A DNA stretch of 37,073 bases from an uncultured Eubacterium sp. (GTDB lineage: Bacteria > Bacillota > Clostridia > Peptostreptococcales > Anaerovoracaceae), in assembly GCA_900542385.1 (NCBI GenBank), contig UQNP01000002.1:1-37073 (forward strand). The letters run 5' to 3'. The position numbers were made by a program, and so were the translations under genes. Of the stretch, positions 23,697 through 32,988 are shown piece after piece; position 1 is the stretch's first letter, and each line of letters starts with the position of its first letter. The notes beneath the pieces were generated by a model. That model did not search any database. It saw only the letters and a list, made by a program, of their open reading frames with translations, and was not told where the DNA came from.

Positions 23697-24041
23697 TCAG
23701 TTTATTTCGATGCTTTCACAGTCTCCCCATATCTTTTCAAGATCGTATTTTTCCCTCATTTCCGCAGTCATGATATTGACTACCACATCTCCGTAATCCA
23801 TAAGTATCCATCCTGAAGAACGCTTCCCTTCTATATTCTTTGGAAAGATCTCCTCCTTCTCCAGCATTTCCTCTACATTGTCCACGAGGCTGCTCATCTG
23901 CCTGTCGCTGCCTCCGGATGCCATCACGAAAAAATCGGCGAAAGATGCTTTTGGCGATATGTCTATCACTGCTACATCCATTGCCTTCTTTTCCTTAAGC
24001 TGCTCTGCGGTCTTCAGAGCCAATTTCTTTGAATCCATCAT
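23697..24041 (-). CDS. rsfS: Ribosomal silencing factor RsfS
   Basis: Binds uL14 and blocks subunit joining under starvation. 114 residues with [41 protein letters not shown], the family core, and [20 protein letters not shown]. It starts at ATG 24041 overlapping the yqeK stop. The nadD-yqeK-rsfS cluster is conserved in Firmicutes; its presence downstream of relA/spoT in one run links starvation responses. Confidence 0.97.
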   Translation of the reverse strand: MMDSKKLALKTAEQLKEKKAMDVAVIDISPKASFADFFVMASGGSDRQMSSLVDNVEEMLEKEEIFPKNIEGKRSSGWILMDYGDVVVNIMTAEMREKYDLEKIWGDCESIEIN

Positions 24042-24625
24042 AAACCAAGTTTCTCCTTTAAATCATCTCTCGCTCTCAATGTATCGGGGTCGAGATATTC
24101 CCCTTTACCCTTTATATATTCAACTGTATTTTCAAGCACATTAAGACAAGCTCTGTCAAGATCCTCATAGGCAAGACGCCTTGCTTCTTCCACTGAAGGA
24201 TAGTTTCGTCCCGGCTCCACAGCATCGGCAAGAAAAATTATTTTTTCCAGTTTTGACATACCTTCTCTTCCTGTAGTATGATACGCCACAGCGTTGAGAA
24301 AGTCCTCGTCTGCAACACCATAATCCCGCTTTAACACTGCGGCTGCAATTTTTCCGTGAGCGAGATTCGGATTGTTTTTAAGCTCCGCAGGAAGCCCGAA
24401 TTCATCTGCATACTCATTTAACTTTGACACTTCCGTACTTCTGAACATATCGTGGCAAAGCGCCGCAGTTCTTGCTTTCTCAGGGTCTTCTCCGTAATGC
24501 TCAGCAAGCTTTGCCGCCTCTTCCGACACTCCGTAGGTGTGTTCAAGCCTTGATGGCTTAAGATGCGTCTTTATAAACCCAACTATCTTGTCAGTAAATT
24601 TATCAGAATCAAAAAAGCTATCCAA
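24038..24625 (-). CDS. yqeK: YqeK HD-domain phosphohydrolase (symmetrical Ap4A hydrolase)
   Basis: 195 residues. YqeK hydrolyses diadenosine tetraphosphate to ADP. The HD metal site is visible as SRLEHTYGVSEEAAKLAEHYG (His29) and ALCHDMFRS (His58-Asp59), with a downstream NAVAYHTTGR and IIFLADAVEPGRNYP carrying the remaining ligands. It begins at TTG 24625, overlapping the nadD stop by eight bases. Confidence 0.95.
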   Translation of the reverse strand: MDSFFDSDKFTDKIVGFIKTHLKPSRLEHTYGVSEEAAKLAEHYGEDPEKARTAALCHDMFRSTEVSKLNEYADEFGLPAELKNNPNLAHGKIAAAVLKRDYGVADEDFLNAVAYHTTGREGMSKLEKIIFLADAVEPGRNYPSVEEARRLAYEDLDRACLNVLENTVEYIKGKGEYLDPDTLRARDDLKEKLGL

Positions 24626-25226
24626 CGTAAAGTCCCTTCTGTCTTATATAATCCTCCACCTTCTCCGGTATCATATCTTCTGCGGAAATACCGTCTCTGA
24701 CCTTCCGTCTTACTTCTGTGGAAGAAATATCATGCTGTTCATTTTCCATTTTAATTATTTTCGTATCATAATTCTCTCTGATCCTGTCTATACAGATCCT
24801 GAGCTCTTCATTCCTGTATCCCGGTCTGCTGCCTACTATTATGGAATACTCTCTCAATATCTCTTCTGAATTCTTCCATTTTTCCATGGTGAGAAAAGAA
24901 TCGGTGCCGGTTATAAAGCACAGCTGCGTATTGCTCCCGTATTTTTTTCTCATCGCTCTCAATGTCAGATAAGTATATGAGATACCATTCGAATCCAGTT
25001 CATAGGAAGATACTTCAAATATATCACTGCCCTCAACTGCAAGGTTCAACATGGCAAGCCTGTCCTTTCCGTCAGCAGTCTCGGCCCCCATTTTAAATGG
25101 CTGTATCCTTGCCGGAACAAACAGTACTTTATCAAGAGATTCCAGTCTCGCTGCATCCTTCGCAAGACATATATGTCCAAAATGCACAGGATCAAAGCTT
25201 CCGCCGAAAATTCCTATCTTTTTCAT
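24618..25226 (-). CDS. nadD: Nicotinate-nucleotide adenylyltransferase
   Basis: Adenylates nicotinate mononucleotide, a step of NAD synthesis. 202 residues. The nucleotidyltransferase signature is IFGGSFDPVHFGHI (HxGH at His15-His18) and the C-terminal phosphate motif is ISSTEVRRKV. ATG 25226 overlaps the aspS stop (ATGA). Confidence 0.97.
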   Translation of the reverse strand: MKKIGIFGGSFDPVHFGHICLAKDAARLESLDKVLFVPARIQPFKMGAETADGKDRLAMLNLAVEGSDIFEVSSYELDSNGISYTYLTLRAMRKKYGSNTQLCFITGTDSFLTMEKWKNSEEILREYSIIVGSRPGYRNEELRICIDRIRENYDTKIIKMENEQHDISSTEVRRKVRDGISAEDMIPEKVEDYIRQKGLYVG

Positions 25227-26992
25227 TTCAGTTTTATTCCAAGCTCATCCAGCTGCTGACTGTCCACTGCTCCCGGAGCTTCGCTGACCATGCACTGCGC
25301 ATTCTGGTTTTTCGGGAACGCTATTACTTCCCTTATGGATTTTTCTCCCGTCAGCAGCATGACGAGTCTGTCAAGTCCGTAGGCCAGACCACCGTGAGGA
25401 GGCGTGCCGTATCTGAACGCTTCAACTAAAAATCCGAACTTTTCCTCTATCGTCTCCTGACTCATATCCAGTGCCTTGAACATATCTTCCTGCATCTGTC
25501 TGTCGTGTATCCTTATGCTTCCGCCTCCCAGTTCAACGCCGTTGAGCACGATGTCATACGCATTTGCTTTCGCTTTTGTGGGATCGGTCTTGAGCAGCTC
25601 GGCATCCTCTTCCTTAGGCGAAGTAAACGGATGATGCATAGCCTGATAGGAATCTGTCTCTTCATCGTATTCAAACAGAGGGAAATCCACTACCCACAGC
25701 AAGTCATATCTGTTATCGTCTAAAAGTCCCATCTCCGCTGCTATATGACGTCTCAGGAATCCGAGACTGTCAAACACCACTTTATCCTTATCGGATATTA
25801 TCAGTATCAGATCTCCTGTCTCTGCTTCCATGAAGTCTGCGATCTCCCGGAGCTGATCAGGGGTAAAGAATTTATTCACGGAAGATGATATCTTATCATC
25901 TTCCTTTTTCATCCATACCATTCCTTTGGCGCCGTAACTTTTAACTGCTTCGGTAAGCTTGTCTATTTTTTTTCTTGTGTACTGAGAAGCGCCGCCGGTG
26001 ATACATATACCTCGCACGCTTCCTCCGGCATTTATGGCATCGGTGAACACTTTAAAATCACAGTTCTTTACCAGGTCTGTTATCTCTTTAAGCTCAAATC
26101 CGAATCTCGTGTCAGGCTTATCGCTACCGTATCTTCTCATTGCTTCATCATATGTTATCCTTGGGAAAGGTGTCGCGATATCTATACCCTTGAGTTCTTT
26201 GAATACTCTCTTTAAAAATCCCTCCTGGACCTCTATGACATCGTCTACATCCACAAATGACATTTCAAGGTCTATCTGTGTGAATTCAGGCTGTCTGTCA
26301 GCACGCAGATCTTCATCTCTGAAGCACTTGACTATCTGCATATATCTGTCTGTACCGCCTACCATGAGGAGCTGCTTGTATGTCTGAGGCGACTGCGGCA
26401 GTGCATAGAATCTTCCCTGGTTCACTCTGCTCGGCACCAGATAGTCTCTGGCACCTTCCGGTGTGGATTTTATGAGCATAGGAGTTTCGACTTCCGTAAA
26501 TCCGTATTCTGAGAAGTAATCTCTTGCAAGCTTTGTGAGCTTGTGGCGGAAAGTAAGGTTATCCTGCATTTTCTTCTTTCTAAGATCCAGATACCTGTAC
26601 TTCAGTCTCAGGTTGTCATCCACATTATCATCGTCTTTTATATATATAGGCGGTGTATCGGCTTTAGAATATATGATAAGATCCTCCGCCGTCACTTCAA
26701 TATCTCCCGTAGGGATCTCGCTGTTTTTAGATTCTCTTTCGCGTACGGTTCCTTTAACTCCGACTACATACTCACTTCTCAGAGTATCAGCCTTTTCAAA
26801 AAGTTCTTCAGGGATGGAATCGTCAAAAACTATCTGCGTTATTCCTGTCTTATCTCTGACATCGCAGAATATCAATCCTCCCAGGTTCCTGCTCTTCTGC
26901 ACCCAGCCGTTGAGTACTACCTGCTCCCCGGCGTTTTCTTTTCTCAATTCACCGCACATATGCGTTCTCTTATATAATTTCATTTTATTCAT
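25223..26992 (-). CDS. aspS: Aspartyl-tRNA synthetase
   Basis: Class II synthetase, bacterial type, 589 residues with the GAD insertion. N-terminal OB anticodon-binding domain (VVLNGWVQKSRNLGGLIFCDVRDKTG), motif 2 region (KCFRDEDLRADRQPEFTQIDLE) and motif 3 (GTPPHGGLAYGLDRLVMLL), with GVELGGGSIRIHD before it. It lies 16 bases after hisS, the usual clostridial pairing. Whether it also charges tRNA-Asn (non-discriminating) cannot be judged from here. Confidence 0.98.
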   Translation of the reverse strand: MNKMKLYKRTHMCGELRKENAGEQVVLNGWVQKSRNLGGLIFCDVRDKTGITQIVFDDSIPEELFEKADTLRSEYVVGVKGTVRERESKNSEIPTGDIEVTAEDLIIYSKADTPPIYIKDDDNVDDNLRLKYRYLDLRKKKMQDNLTFRHKLTKLARDYFSEYGFTEVETPMLIKSTPEGARDYLVPSRVNQGRFYALPQSPQTYKQLLMVGGTDRYMQIVKCFRDEDLRADRQPEFTQIDLEMSFVDVDDVIEVQEGFLKRVFKELKGIDIATPFPRITYDEAMRRYGSDKPDTRFGFELKEITDLVKNCDFKVFTDAINAGGSVRGICITGGASQYTRKKIDKLTEAVKSYGAKGMVWMKKEDDKISSSVNKFFTPDQLREIADFMEAETGDLILIISDKDKVVFDSLGFLRRHIAAEMGLLDDNRYDLLWVVDFPLFEYDEETDSYQAMHHPFTSPKEEDAELLKTDPTKAKANAYDIVLNGVELGGGSIRIHDRQMQEDMFKALDMSQETIEEKFGFLVEAFRYGTPPHGGLAYGLDRLVMLLTGEKSIREVIAFPKNQNAQCMVSEAPGAVDSQQLDELGIKLK

Positions 26993-27008
26993 GCTCCCGA
27001 TAAATATA

Positions 27009-28262
27009 TTATTTTAAAAGCTCTTTGGCTATGTCCGATGCCGGTATCATCACCTGCTGCGCCGTAGCCATATCCTTTACGGCATAAGCTCCGCTTTCCA
27101 GCTCATCCTGACCGATGATCACCGTTTTTTTCGCTTTTATCCTGTCTGCATACTTGAACTGGTTTTTTATGTTCCTGCCCATGATGTCCATCTGAGCCTT
27201 AAGTCCCTTTTCCCTAAGCTCTTTCAAAAGCCTAAGACCTGCTTTCTTGGCGTCCTCTCCCATGACCGCTATGAACACATCGGCTCCCTGCGGCTGAGGT
27301 ATATCCGCTCCGCATGCTTCCATTGTAAGAAGGAGTCTTTCTTTTCCAAGACCGAATCCAACTCCGGGAGTTGACGGACCGCCTACTTCTTCAACGAGGT
27401 GATCGTATCTTCCTCCTCCGCATACAGTCCCCTGGGCGCCTATTTTTTCAGTAACGAATTCAAAAGCCGTCTTAGTATAGTAATCCAGTCCTCTGACGAT
27501 CCCTGTATCCACTTTATATTCGATGCCCATAGCATCGAGGTTTTCTTTCAGCTCTTCAAAAGCCGCTTTGCAGTCATCGCACAGATAATCAAGCATTACC
27601 GGTGCATCCTTTACGATCTCACTGCACACAGGAGATTTACAGTCCAGTATCCTCATGGGGTTTCTTTCATATCTGTCTTTGCAGGTGTCACACAGCTCAT
27701 CGTAGCGAGGCTTTAAGAATCCCCTCAAGGCTTCGCGGTACACTTTCCTGCATTCAGGACATCCAACGCTGTTTATCCTAAGTTCTATATCAGTTATTCC
27801 CATTTTTTTGAGAAATTCATCAGCAAGGCTTATTATCTCAGCATCGGCAAGCATATCAGAAGTGCCGAAGGTTTCAATACCGAACTGGTGAAACTCCCTC
27901 AGTCTTCCAGACTGCGGCTTCTCATATCTGAAGCACGGTATATTGTAATAAAATTTGACCGGCTGCGGTCCTGCAAACAGCTTATGTTCTGTATACGCCC
28001 TTACTACTGACGCGGTCCCTTCCGGTTTGAGCGTTATGTTTCTTTTGCCGTAATCCTGAAAGGAATACATTTCCTTCTGCACTATATCGGTAGTATCTCC
28101 TACTCCCCGTTTAAAAAGCTCCGTATGTTCAAACATGGGAGTCCTTATCTCACTGTATCCGTAATTTGCACATATTTCAGCAAATGCTTCCTCTATGTAA
28201 TGCCATTTATATGCCTCCTCCGGCATCATATCCTTAGTGCCCTTAGGCGCTTTAGTCAGCAT
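27009..28262 (-). CDS. hisS: Histidyl-tRNA synthetase
   Basis: Class II synthetase, 417 residues. Motif 1 region (YGYSEIRTPMFEHTELFKRGVGDTTDIVQKEMYSF), motif 2 (RYEKPQSGRLREFHQFGIE), the histidine A motif LVRGLDYYT-like IVRGLDYYTKTAFEF and motif 3 (GFGLGKERLLL) are all visible, with a C-terminal anticodon-binding domain. GGAGGTGAATTT precedes ATG 28262; five bases separate it from hemZ. Confidence 0.98.
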   Translation of the reverse strand: MLTKAPKGTKDMMPEEAYKWHYIEEAFAEICANYGYSEIRTPMFEHTELFKRGVGDTTDIVQKEMYSFQDYGKRNITLKPEGTASVVRAYTEHKLFAGPQPVKFYYNIPCFRYEKPQSGRLREFHQFGIETFGTSDMLADAEIISLADEFLKKMGITDIELRINSVGCPECRKVYREALRGFLKPRYDELCDTCKDRYERNPMRILDCKSPVCSEIVKDAPVMLDYLCDDCKAAFEELKENLDAMGIEYKVDTGIVRGLDYYTKTAFEFVTEKIGAQGTVCGGGRYDHLVEEVGGPSTPGVGFGLGKERLLLTMEACGADIPQPQGADVFIAVMGEDAKKAGLRLLKELREKGLKAQMDIMGRNIKNQFKYADRIKAKKTVIIGQDELESGAYAVKDMATAQQVMIPASDIAKELLK

Positions 28263-28266
28263 AAAT

Positions 28267-29700
28267 TCACCTCCAGACTGTCTCTCCGAAAAAACCTTTT
28301 TTCTTTCTGTTTATCATCTCATCTATCCTGTCTATATAGATCTCATAATTTGAAACGTTTGCCACTCTCTCCAGCCTGTTTTCGTCAGGAAAATAAACTT
28401 TGCTTATTCCTCCTGCACCCAGCGCAAGTATTGACTGAGCTTCTTCCATAATCCTTATATTATAGACCGACACCCTGTCATCCTTGCAGAAACCTATATT
28501 CTCCGTATTTCCCGAAGTGTGCTTCTGCCTGTAGAGGTAGTAAGGCTCATAACCCTGGGATCTCATATGCTTCAAAGCATACGACAGCATATCTTCGACT
28601 GTATTTTCATTTTTATAATTGTAAAATTCATCTGCCTCTTTAAGTCTTGAAGCCCGCTTAACGGAAAGAGTATGCAGAGTTATATTTTTCGCTCCAAGCT
28701 TCAGCACTCTGTCAAGGCTGTATCTGAAATCATTCATATCTTCGCCCGGAAGCCCCGCTATCAGATCAGCGTTGATTGTGTCGAAACCTGCTTTCTTAGC
28801 CATATCAAAAGCCCTTTCGATATCTTCTGCCGTATGGGATCTTCCTATTATTTTGAGAGTTTTTTCGTTCATGGACTGAGGATTTATGCTTATCCTGTCC
28901 ACTCCCGCCTCTTTCATCGTGTAAAGCTTTTCTTCCGTTATCGTATCCGGTCTTCCTGCTTCGACGGTAAACTCATTTAACGCCTTAATATCAAAGCTGC
29001 CACTTATCTTTTTTAAAAGTCTGCGGAGGCTGTCTGCCTGAAGCGAAGTAGGCGTACCTCCGCCTATGTACAGGGATTCCAGATTCGCCCCGGTCCTCCT
29101 CGTCTCCTCAGATGCGTAATCTATCTCACGAAACAAGGCTTCCAGATATTTGTCAATTTCCTTTTCATCCGCAGGATTGGACGTAAAGGAACAGTAGAGA
29201 CATCTCGTCGGACAAAACGGTATTCCTATATAAATCGATAAACTTCTGTCTTTAGGATATCCTGCGGTACTAAGCTGGTACCGGAGCATATCCGTCACAA
29301 GCTCTGCTTTATCTCTGTGGACCATGTAGTCATTTTGCAGGATATCAGCCGTTTTTGACAGATTGCCGTTGCTTTTATACATCTCTCCTGCCATTTTTAC
29401 AGGCCTTATTCCTGTCAGGATTCCCCATTTAGGTCTCTTGCCCGTATAATCTGCAAGATCTTCATATATACGTCTTTTTATCCCGTCTTTTCCGTTTTCG
29501 CCAAAACTGTAACGGCATATCAGATCATCCTCACATGCATCTTCTGTGTTCTCATCCAGCTTTGACGCTTCCTCAGATAATGCCGCGCGGATCTCATATT
29601 CTCCAGGCTTCAAAAATTCTTTTATCAGTTCTTCGTACTGATTTATTTTATCTGTTCCGGATATCACACATCTATACAAAAGGATTGTTCTCCTTTTCAA
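28267..29700 (-). CDS. hemZ: HemZ-type radical SAM coproporphyrinogen III oxidase-like protein
   Basis: Radical SAM enzyme, 477 residues. The Fe-S cluster motif CxxxCxxC is PFCPTRCLYCSF (Cys163, Cys167, Cys170). SAM-binding segments include LYIGGGTPTSL and FTVEAGRPDTI, and the C-terminus has RSQGYEPYYLYRQKHTSGNTENIGFC, typical of the HemN/HemZ group. HemZ would oxidise coproporphyrinogen III in anaerobic heme synthesis, though relatives (HemW) are heme chaperones, so the exact role is uncertain. The start may be TTG 29679, which has an AAGGAG upstream, rather than TTG 29700; the gene overlaps the MBL gene end. Confidence 0.85.
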   Translation of the reverse strand: MKRRTILLYRCVISGTDKINQYEELIKEFLKPGEYEIRAALSEEASKLDENTEDACEDDLICRYSFGENGKDGIKRRIYEDLADYTGKRPKWGILTGIRPVKMAGEMYKSNGNLSKTADILQNDYMVHRDKAELVTDMLRYQLSTAGYPKDRSLSIYIGIPFCPTRCLYCSFTSNPADEKEIDKYLEALFREIDYASEETRRTGANLESLYIGGGTPTSLQADSLRRLLKKISGSFDIKALNEFTVEAGRPDTITEEKLYTMKEAGVDRISINPQSMNEKTLKIIGRSHTAEDIERAFDMAKKAGFDTINADLIAGLPGEDMNDFRYSLDRVLKLGAKNITLHTLSVKRASRLKEADEFYNYKNENTVEDMLSYALKHMRSQGYEPYYLYRQKHTSGNTENIGFCKDDRVSVYNIRIMEEAQSILALGAGGISKVYFPDENRLERVANVSNYEIYIDRIDEMINRKKKGFFGETVWR

Positions 29701-30295
29701 AGCCTATAGTAGTGGTTCCCATATGTCCCGGGAAAACATTGGTTTCATCCGGCAGTTTGAAAAGCTTGTTCCTTATTGAATCAGTTATCTCAGCATAGGA
29801 GCCTCCCGGAAAATCCGTTCTTCCTATTGACTGACAGAACAGGGTGTCTCCGCTGAATAAAACATTTGCTTTTTCTATATAAATGCACATTCCTCCTTTT
29901 GTATGTCCGGGAGTGTGCATGAATTTCATGGTAAGATTTCCAAAGTCAAGTTCATCTCCGTCTGAGACGAGGATATCAGCTTTTACCGTATAAGGCTGTC
30001 CAAAGGCTATGCTCTGGTTCATATCAGGACTCAAAAGCATAGGCTCCTCGTCTTTATATGCTACAACCTTTGCATTTGGAAACTCTTCCTTATGCTCGTT
30101 TACTCCGCATATATGATCAGAATGACCATGAGTTATTATTATATATTCTATATCCGTACCGTTTTCAGCCACCGCATTGGTAAGAGCCTTGTTGTATCCG
30201 CCCGGATCGACTATTATACCTTTGTTGGTCTCTTCATCGACCGCCAGATATGTGTTTACGCTGAGCATACCGCTCGGTAAATTAGTTATACGCAT
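29672..30295 (-). CDS. Metallo-beta-lactamase fold hydrolase (glyoxalase II-like)
   Basis: 207 residues. The metal motif HxHxDH is THGHSDHICG (His56-His61), with a second His at MHTPGHTKGG, the bridging Asp in VLFSGDTLF and FPGHMGTT near the C-terminus. This is the small GloB/YqgX-like group often found next to dtd and relA in Firmicutes. Substrate unknown; thiolester hydrolysis (methylglyoxal detoxification) is the family precedent. GGAGAGGTATA precedes ATG 30295. Confidence 0.92.
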   Translation of the reverse strand: MRITNLPSGMLSVNTYLAVDEETNKGIIVDPGGYNKALTNAVAENGTDIEYIIITHGHSDHICGVNEHKEEFPNAKVVAYKDEEPMLLSPDMNQSIAFGQPYTVKADILVSDGDELDFGNLTMKFMHTPGHTKGGMCIYIEKANVLFSGDTLFCQSIGRTDFPGGSYAEITDSIRNKLFKLPDETNVFPGHMGTTTIGFEKENNPFV

Positions 30296-30325
30296 TATAC
30301 CTCTCCTTTTGTCTGTTTATATACG

Positions 30326-30775
30326 TTAAAATTTTCTGCCGCTGTCAAGCAATATGGTCACAGGTCCGTCATTATCTATTTTAACCATCATCTCGGCCTG
30401 AAAAACACCTTCCTCAACATCTATGCCTTCGTTTTTTATCAGTTCGATCACCTTTTCATAGAGCCTTCGCGCTTCCTGGGGAGGCGCAGCCGATGCAAAG
30501 CTGGGTCTTCTGCCCTTTCTTGCGTCTCCTAAAAGAGTGAACTGCGAAACAGCAAGTATGCTTCCGCCTATGTCTTTGACTGAAAGGTTCATTTTTCCGT
30601 CTTCGTCTTCAAATATCCTCAGTCCCGCTGTTTTGGATGCTATATATTCCGCATCTTTTTCTGTATCTCCGTCTTCAACTCCTATAAGCACTGTAAGTCC
30701 TTGTTTAATACTGCCGGTCACTTCACCGCCGACAGATACGCTGCTTTTCGTTACACGCTGTATTACTGCTCTCAT
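30326..30775 (-). CDS. dtd: D-aminoacyl-tRNA deacylase
   Basis: Removes D-amino acids (and glycine mischarged on tRNA-Ala) from tRNAs. 149 residues, normal length. Conserved active-site segments are AVSQFTLLGDARKGRRPSF and NDGPVTILLDS (the cross-subunit Gly-Pro dipeptide). ATG 30775 overlaps the relA/spoT stop by four bases (ATGA), a standard relA-dtd coupling. Confidence 0.98.
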   Translation of the reverse strand: MRAVIQRVTKSSVSVGGEVTGSIKQGLTVLIGVEDGDTEKDAEYIASKTAGLRIFEDEDGKMNLSVKDIGGSILAVSQFTLLGDARKGRRPSFASAAPPQEARRLYEKVIELIKNEGIDVEEGVFQAEMMVKIDNDGPVTILLDSGRKF

Positions 30776-32979
30776 GATTTTGCTCTGTATGCCTCCATTA
30801 CGCCAGGTACATTCTTAAGGGACCGGCATATTTTCTCCATCTGTGTTCTGTCGTGTATCGACAGAGTAAGGTCTATCTTGAGTGTCTCATCCTTGTTCGC
30901 CTTTGCATTAAGACCTGATATATGCACATCCAGGTCTTCGCATATCTTGGATATGCTGGACAACATACTCTTCTGATCCTTTGCTATCAGTGTTATTCCT
31001 GCATTGAAGGATTTGTCCTGCGCCTCCGTATCCCATGTGACGTCTATGAAGCGCGCCCTTTCCTTAGGCGGCAGTGATTTGAGATTATCACAGTCCTTTC
31101 TGTGTACAGATATTCCTCTTCCCTTTGTTATGAATCCGATGATATCGTCGCCCGGAACAGGGTTGCAACATCTTGCCATCCTTATCATCAGGTTGTCCAC
31201 GCCCTCAACTTTCACTCCTGACTTTTCATCTCTGGTGCGTTTGGAGTGCTGAGCTCTTTTCTCAGTTTTCTCACGCATCTCTTCGAGATTTTCAAGGAGC
31301 GTTTTTTCTTTTTCCGCTGCTTCTTCATGCTTTGCTTCCTCATCAAAGCCTATAAGCATATTCATCAGTTTGCTCTGCAGCGTCCCTCCGTTGCTCAGCT
31401 GTGCGAAAAGCTCGTCGCTGTTCTTATATCCCAGCGTTTTCACGGCTTTAGTAATAAAAGTATTCTTAAGAAGCTCTCTCGGGTCATATCCTTTTTTGCG
31501 GATATACCTGTCTATAATGTCTTTGCCTTTATCAACAACGTTGGTTTTGTTTTCTTTCTTGAGCCACTGTCTTATTTTGTTTCTCGCAGAACTGCTCTTT
31601 GCTATTCTCAGCCAGTCTATGCTTGGTCCTGCCGAGTTCGGATTCGTTACGATCTCTATTATATCGCCGTTTTCCAGCTTGTGATCGATAGTTACCATTT
31701 TGCCGTTGACTTTAGCGCCTACACACTTGCAGCCTATATCCGAATGTATTTTAAATGCAAAGTCAAGGGGAGTTGCTCCCGCAGGAAGCTCTATTACATC
31801 CCCCTTTGGCGTGAACACGAAAACCTGACTCGAAAACAGATCCATTTTCAAGGATTCCATGAATTCCTTAGGATCACTGGCTTCCTTCTGCCATTCAAGA
31901 GCCTGTCGGAGCCAGGAAAGGTTAACTTCTTCTTTGTCAGACGTTATGCCTTCCTTGTATTTCCAATGAGCCGCTATACCGTATTCGGCGATTCTGTGCA
32001 TTTCGTAGGTTCTTATCTGTATTTCAAAAGGCTTCCCCGTATCTCCTATCACCGTTGTGTGAAGCGACTGATACATGTTTGGTTTCGGCATAGCTATATA
32101 GTCTTTGAACCGTCCCGGTATAGGAGTCCACATGGTATGCACCAGTCCCAGCACAGCGTAGCAGTCTTTTACCGTATCTACGATTATCCTGACTGCCATG
32201 AGATCGAATATCTCATCAAGGGTTTTGTGCTGATATTTCATTTTCTTATATATACTGTAAAAATGTTTGGACCGTCCGTATATATCATAATGTATATCTA
32301 TATCATCGAGGGATTCTTTTATCTTTTCCACCACTATATTTATAGCGTCTTCTCTCTCATCTTTTCTCTCGCTCACCTGCTCGGCAAGATTGTAATATGC
32401 TTCCGGATCAAGAAATTTAAGCGCTATATCCTCAAGCTCCATCTTCATGGCGTATATACCGAGTCTTGCAGCCAGCGGCGCATAAACATCAAGTGTTTCT
32501 CTGCACTTTTCTATTATCTTGTCGTGAGTCATATAGTTGATAGTCCTCAGGTTGTGCAGCCTGTCCGAAAGCTTTATAATTAAAACCCTTATATCCTTCG
32601 ACATAGCGAGAAACATCTTTCTGAGATTTTCTGCCTGACGTTCTTCCTTGCTCTCGAATTTGATAGAAGCCAGTTTTGTTACGCCGTCGACCAGAAGCGC
32701 TATGTCTTCGCCGAAATCAGCTATAAGATCTTCTTCAGTATATTCCGTGTCTTCAACTACATCATGAAGCAGACCTGCTACGATAGTCTCTTCATCCATA
32801 CCTAAATCAGCCAGTATCTCCGCTACAGCCATAGGATGTATGAGATAAGGCTCCCCGGACTTTCTAAGCTGCCCGCGATGCATCTCTTCGGCCACATCGT
32901 AAGCGCGTCCGATAAGTTCTATATCGTAGTTTGGATTGTATTCTAAAATTGTATCTAAAAACTCGCTTCTTTTCTTCAT
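30772..32979 (-). CDS. relA: Bifunctional (p)ppGpp synthetase/hydrolase (Rel)
   Basis: Makes and degrades the alarmone (p)ppGpp. 735 residues, full long-RSH length. HD hydrolase domain at the N-terminus (YLIHPMAVAEILADLG, GLLHDVVEDT), synthetase domain (SIYKKMKYQHKTLDEIFDLMAVRIIV), and the RFKD motif near residue 300 that marks bifunctional enzymes. Then TGS (VFVFTPKGDVIELPAGATPLDFA), a Cys/His segment (RMARCCNPVPGDDIIGF) and a C-terminal ACT domain. It starts nine bases after secDF. Confidence 0.98.
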   Translation of the reverse strand: MKKRSEFLDTILEYNPNYDIELIGRAYDVAEEMHRGQLRKSGEPYLIHPMAVAEILADLGMDEETIVAGLLHDVVEDTEYTEEDLIADFGEDIALLVDGVTKLASIKFESKEERQAENLRKMFLAMSKDIRVLIIKLSDRLHNLRTINYMTHDKIIEKCRETLDVYAPLAARLGIYAMKMELEDIALKFLDPEAYYNLAEQVSERKDEREDAINIVVEKIKESLDDIDIHYDIYGRSKHFYSIYKKMKYQHKTLDEIFDLMAVRIIVDTVKDCYAVLGLVHTMWTPIPGRFKDYIAMPKPNMYQSLHTTVIGDTGKPFEIQIRTYEMHRIAEYGIAAHWKYKEGITSDKEEVNLSWLRQALEWQKEASDPKEFMESLKMDLFSSQVFVFTPKGDVIELPAGATPLDFAFKIHSDIGCKCVGAKVNGKMVTIDHKLENGDIIEIVTNPNSAGPSIDWLRIAKSSSARNKIRQWLKKENKTNVVDKGKDIIDRYIRKKGYDPRELLKNTFITKAVKTLGYKNSDELFAQLSNGGTLQSKLMNMLIGFDEEAKHEEAAEKEKTLLENLEEMREKTEKRAQHSKRTRDEKSGVKVEGVDNLMIRMARCCNPVPGDDIIGFITKGRGISVHRKDCDNLKSLPPKERARFIDVTWDTEAQDKSFNAGITLIAKDQKSMLSSISKICEDLDVHISGLNAKANKDETLKIDLTLSIHDRTQMEKICRSLKNVPGVMEAYRAKS

Positions 32980-32988
32980 GTTCGTCAG

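Noticed and set aside
21181..28300. T-box leaders for leuS, aspS or hisS
   Set aside because: The intergenic gaps are 5 to 34 bases, far too short for a T-box.
31246..32583. Long plus-strand ORF of 445 codons opposite relA, and many other plus-strand ORFs
   Set aside because: They are antisense shadows of clearly recognised minus-strand genes, with Phe/Tyr/Ser/Cys-rich products and no recognisable domain.
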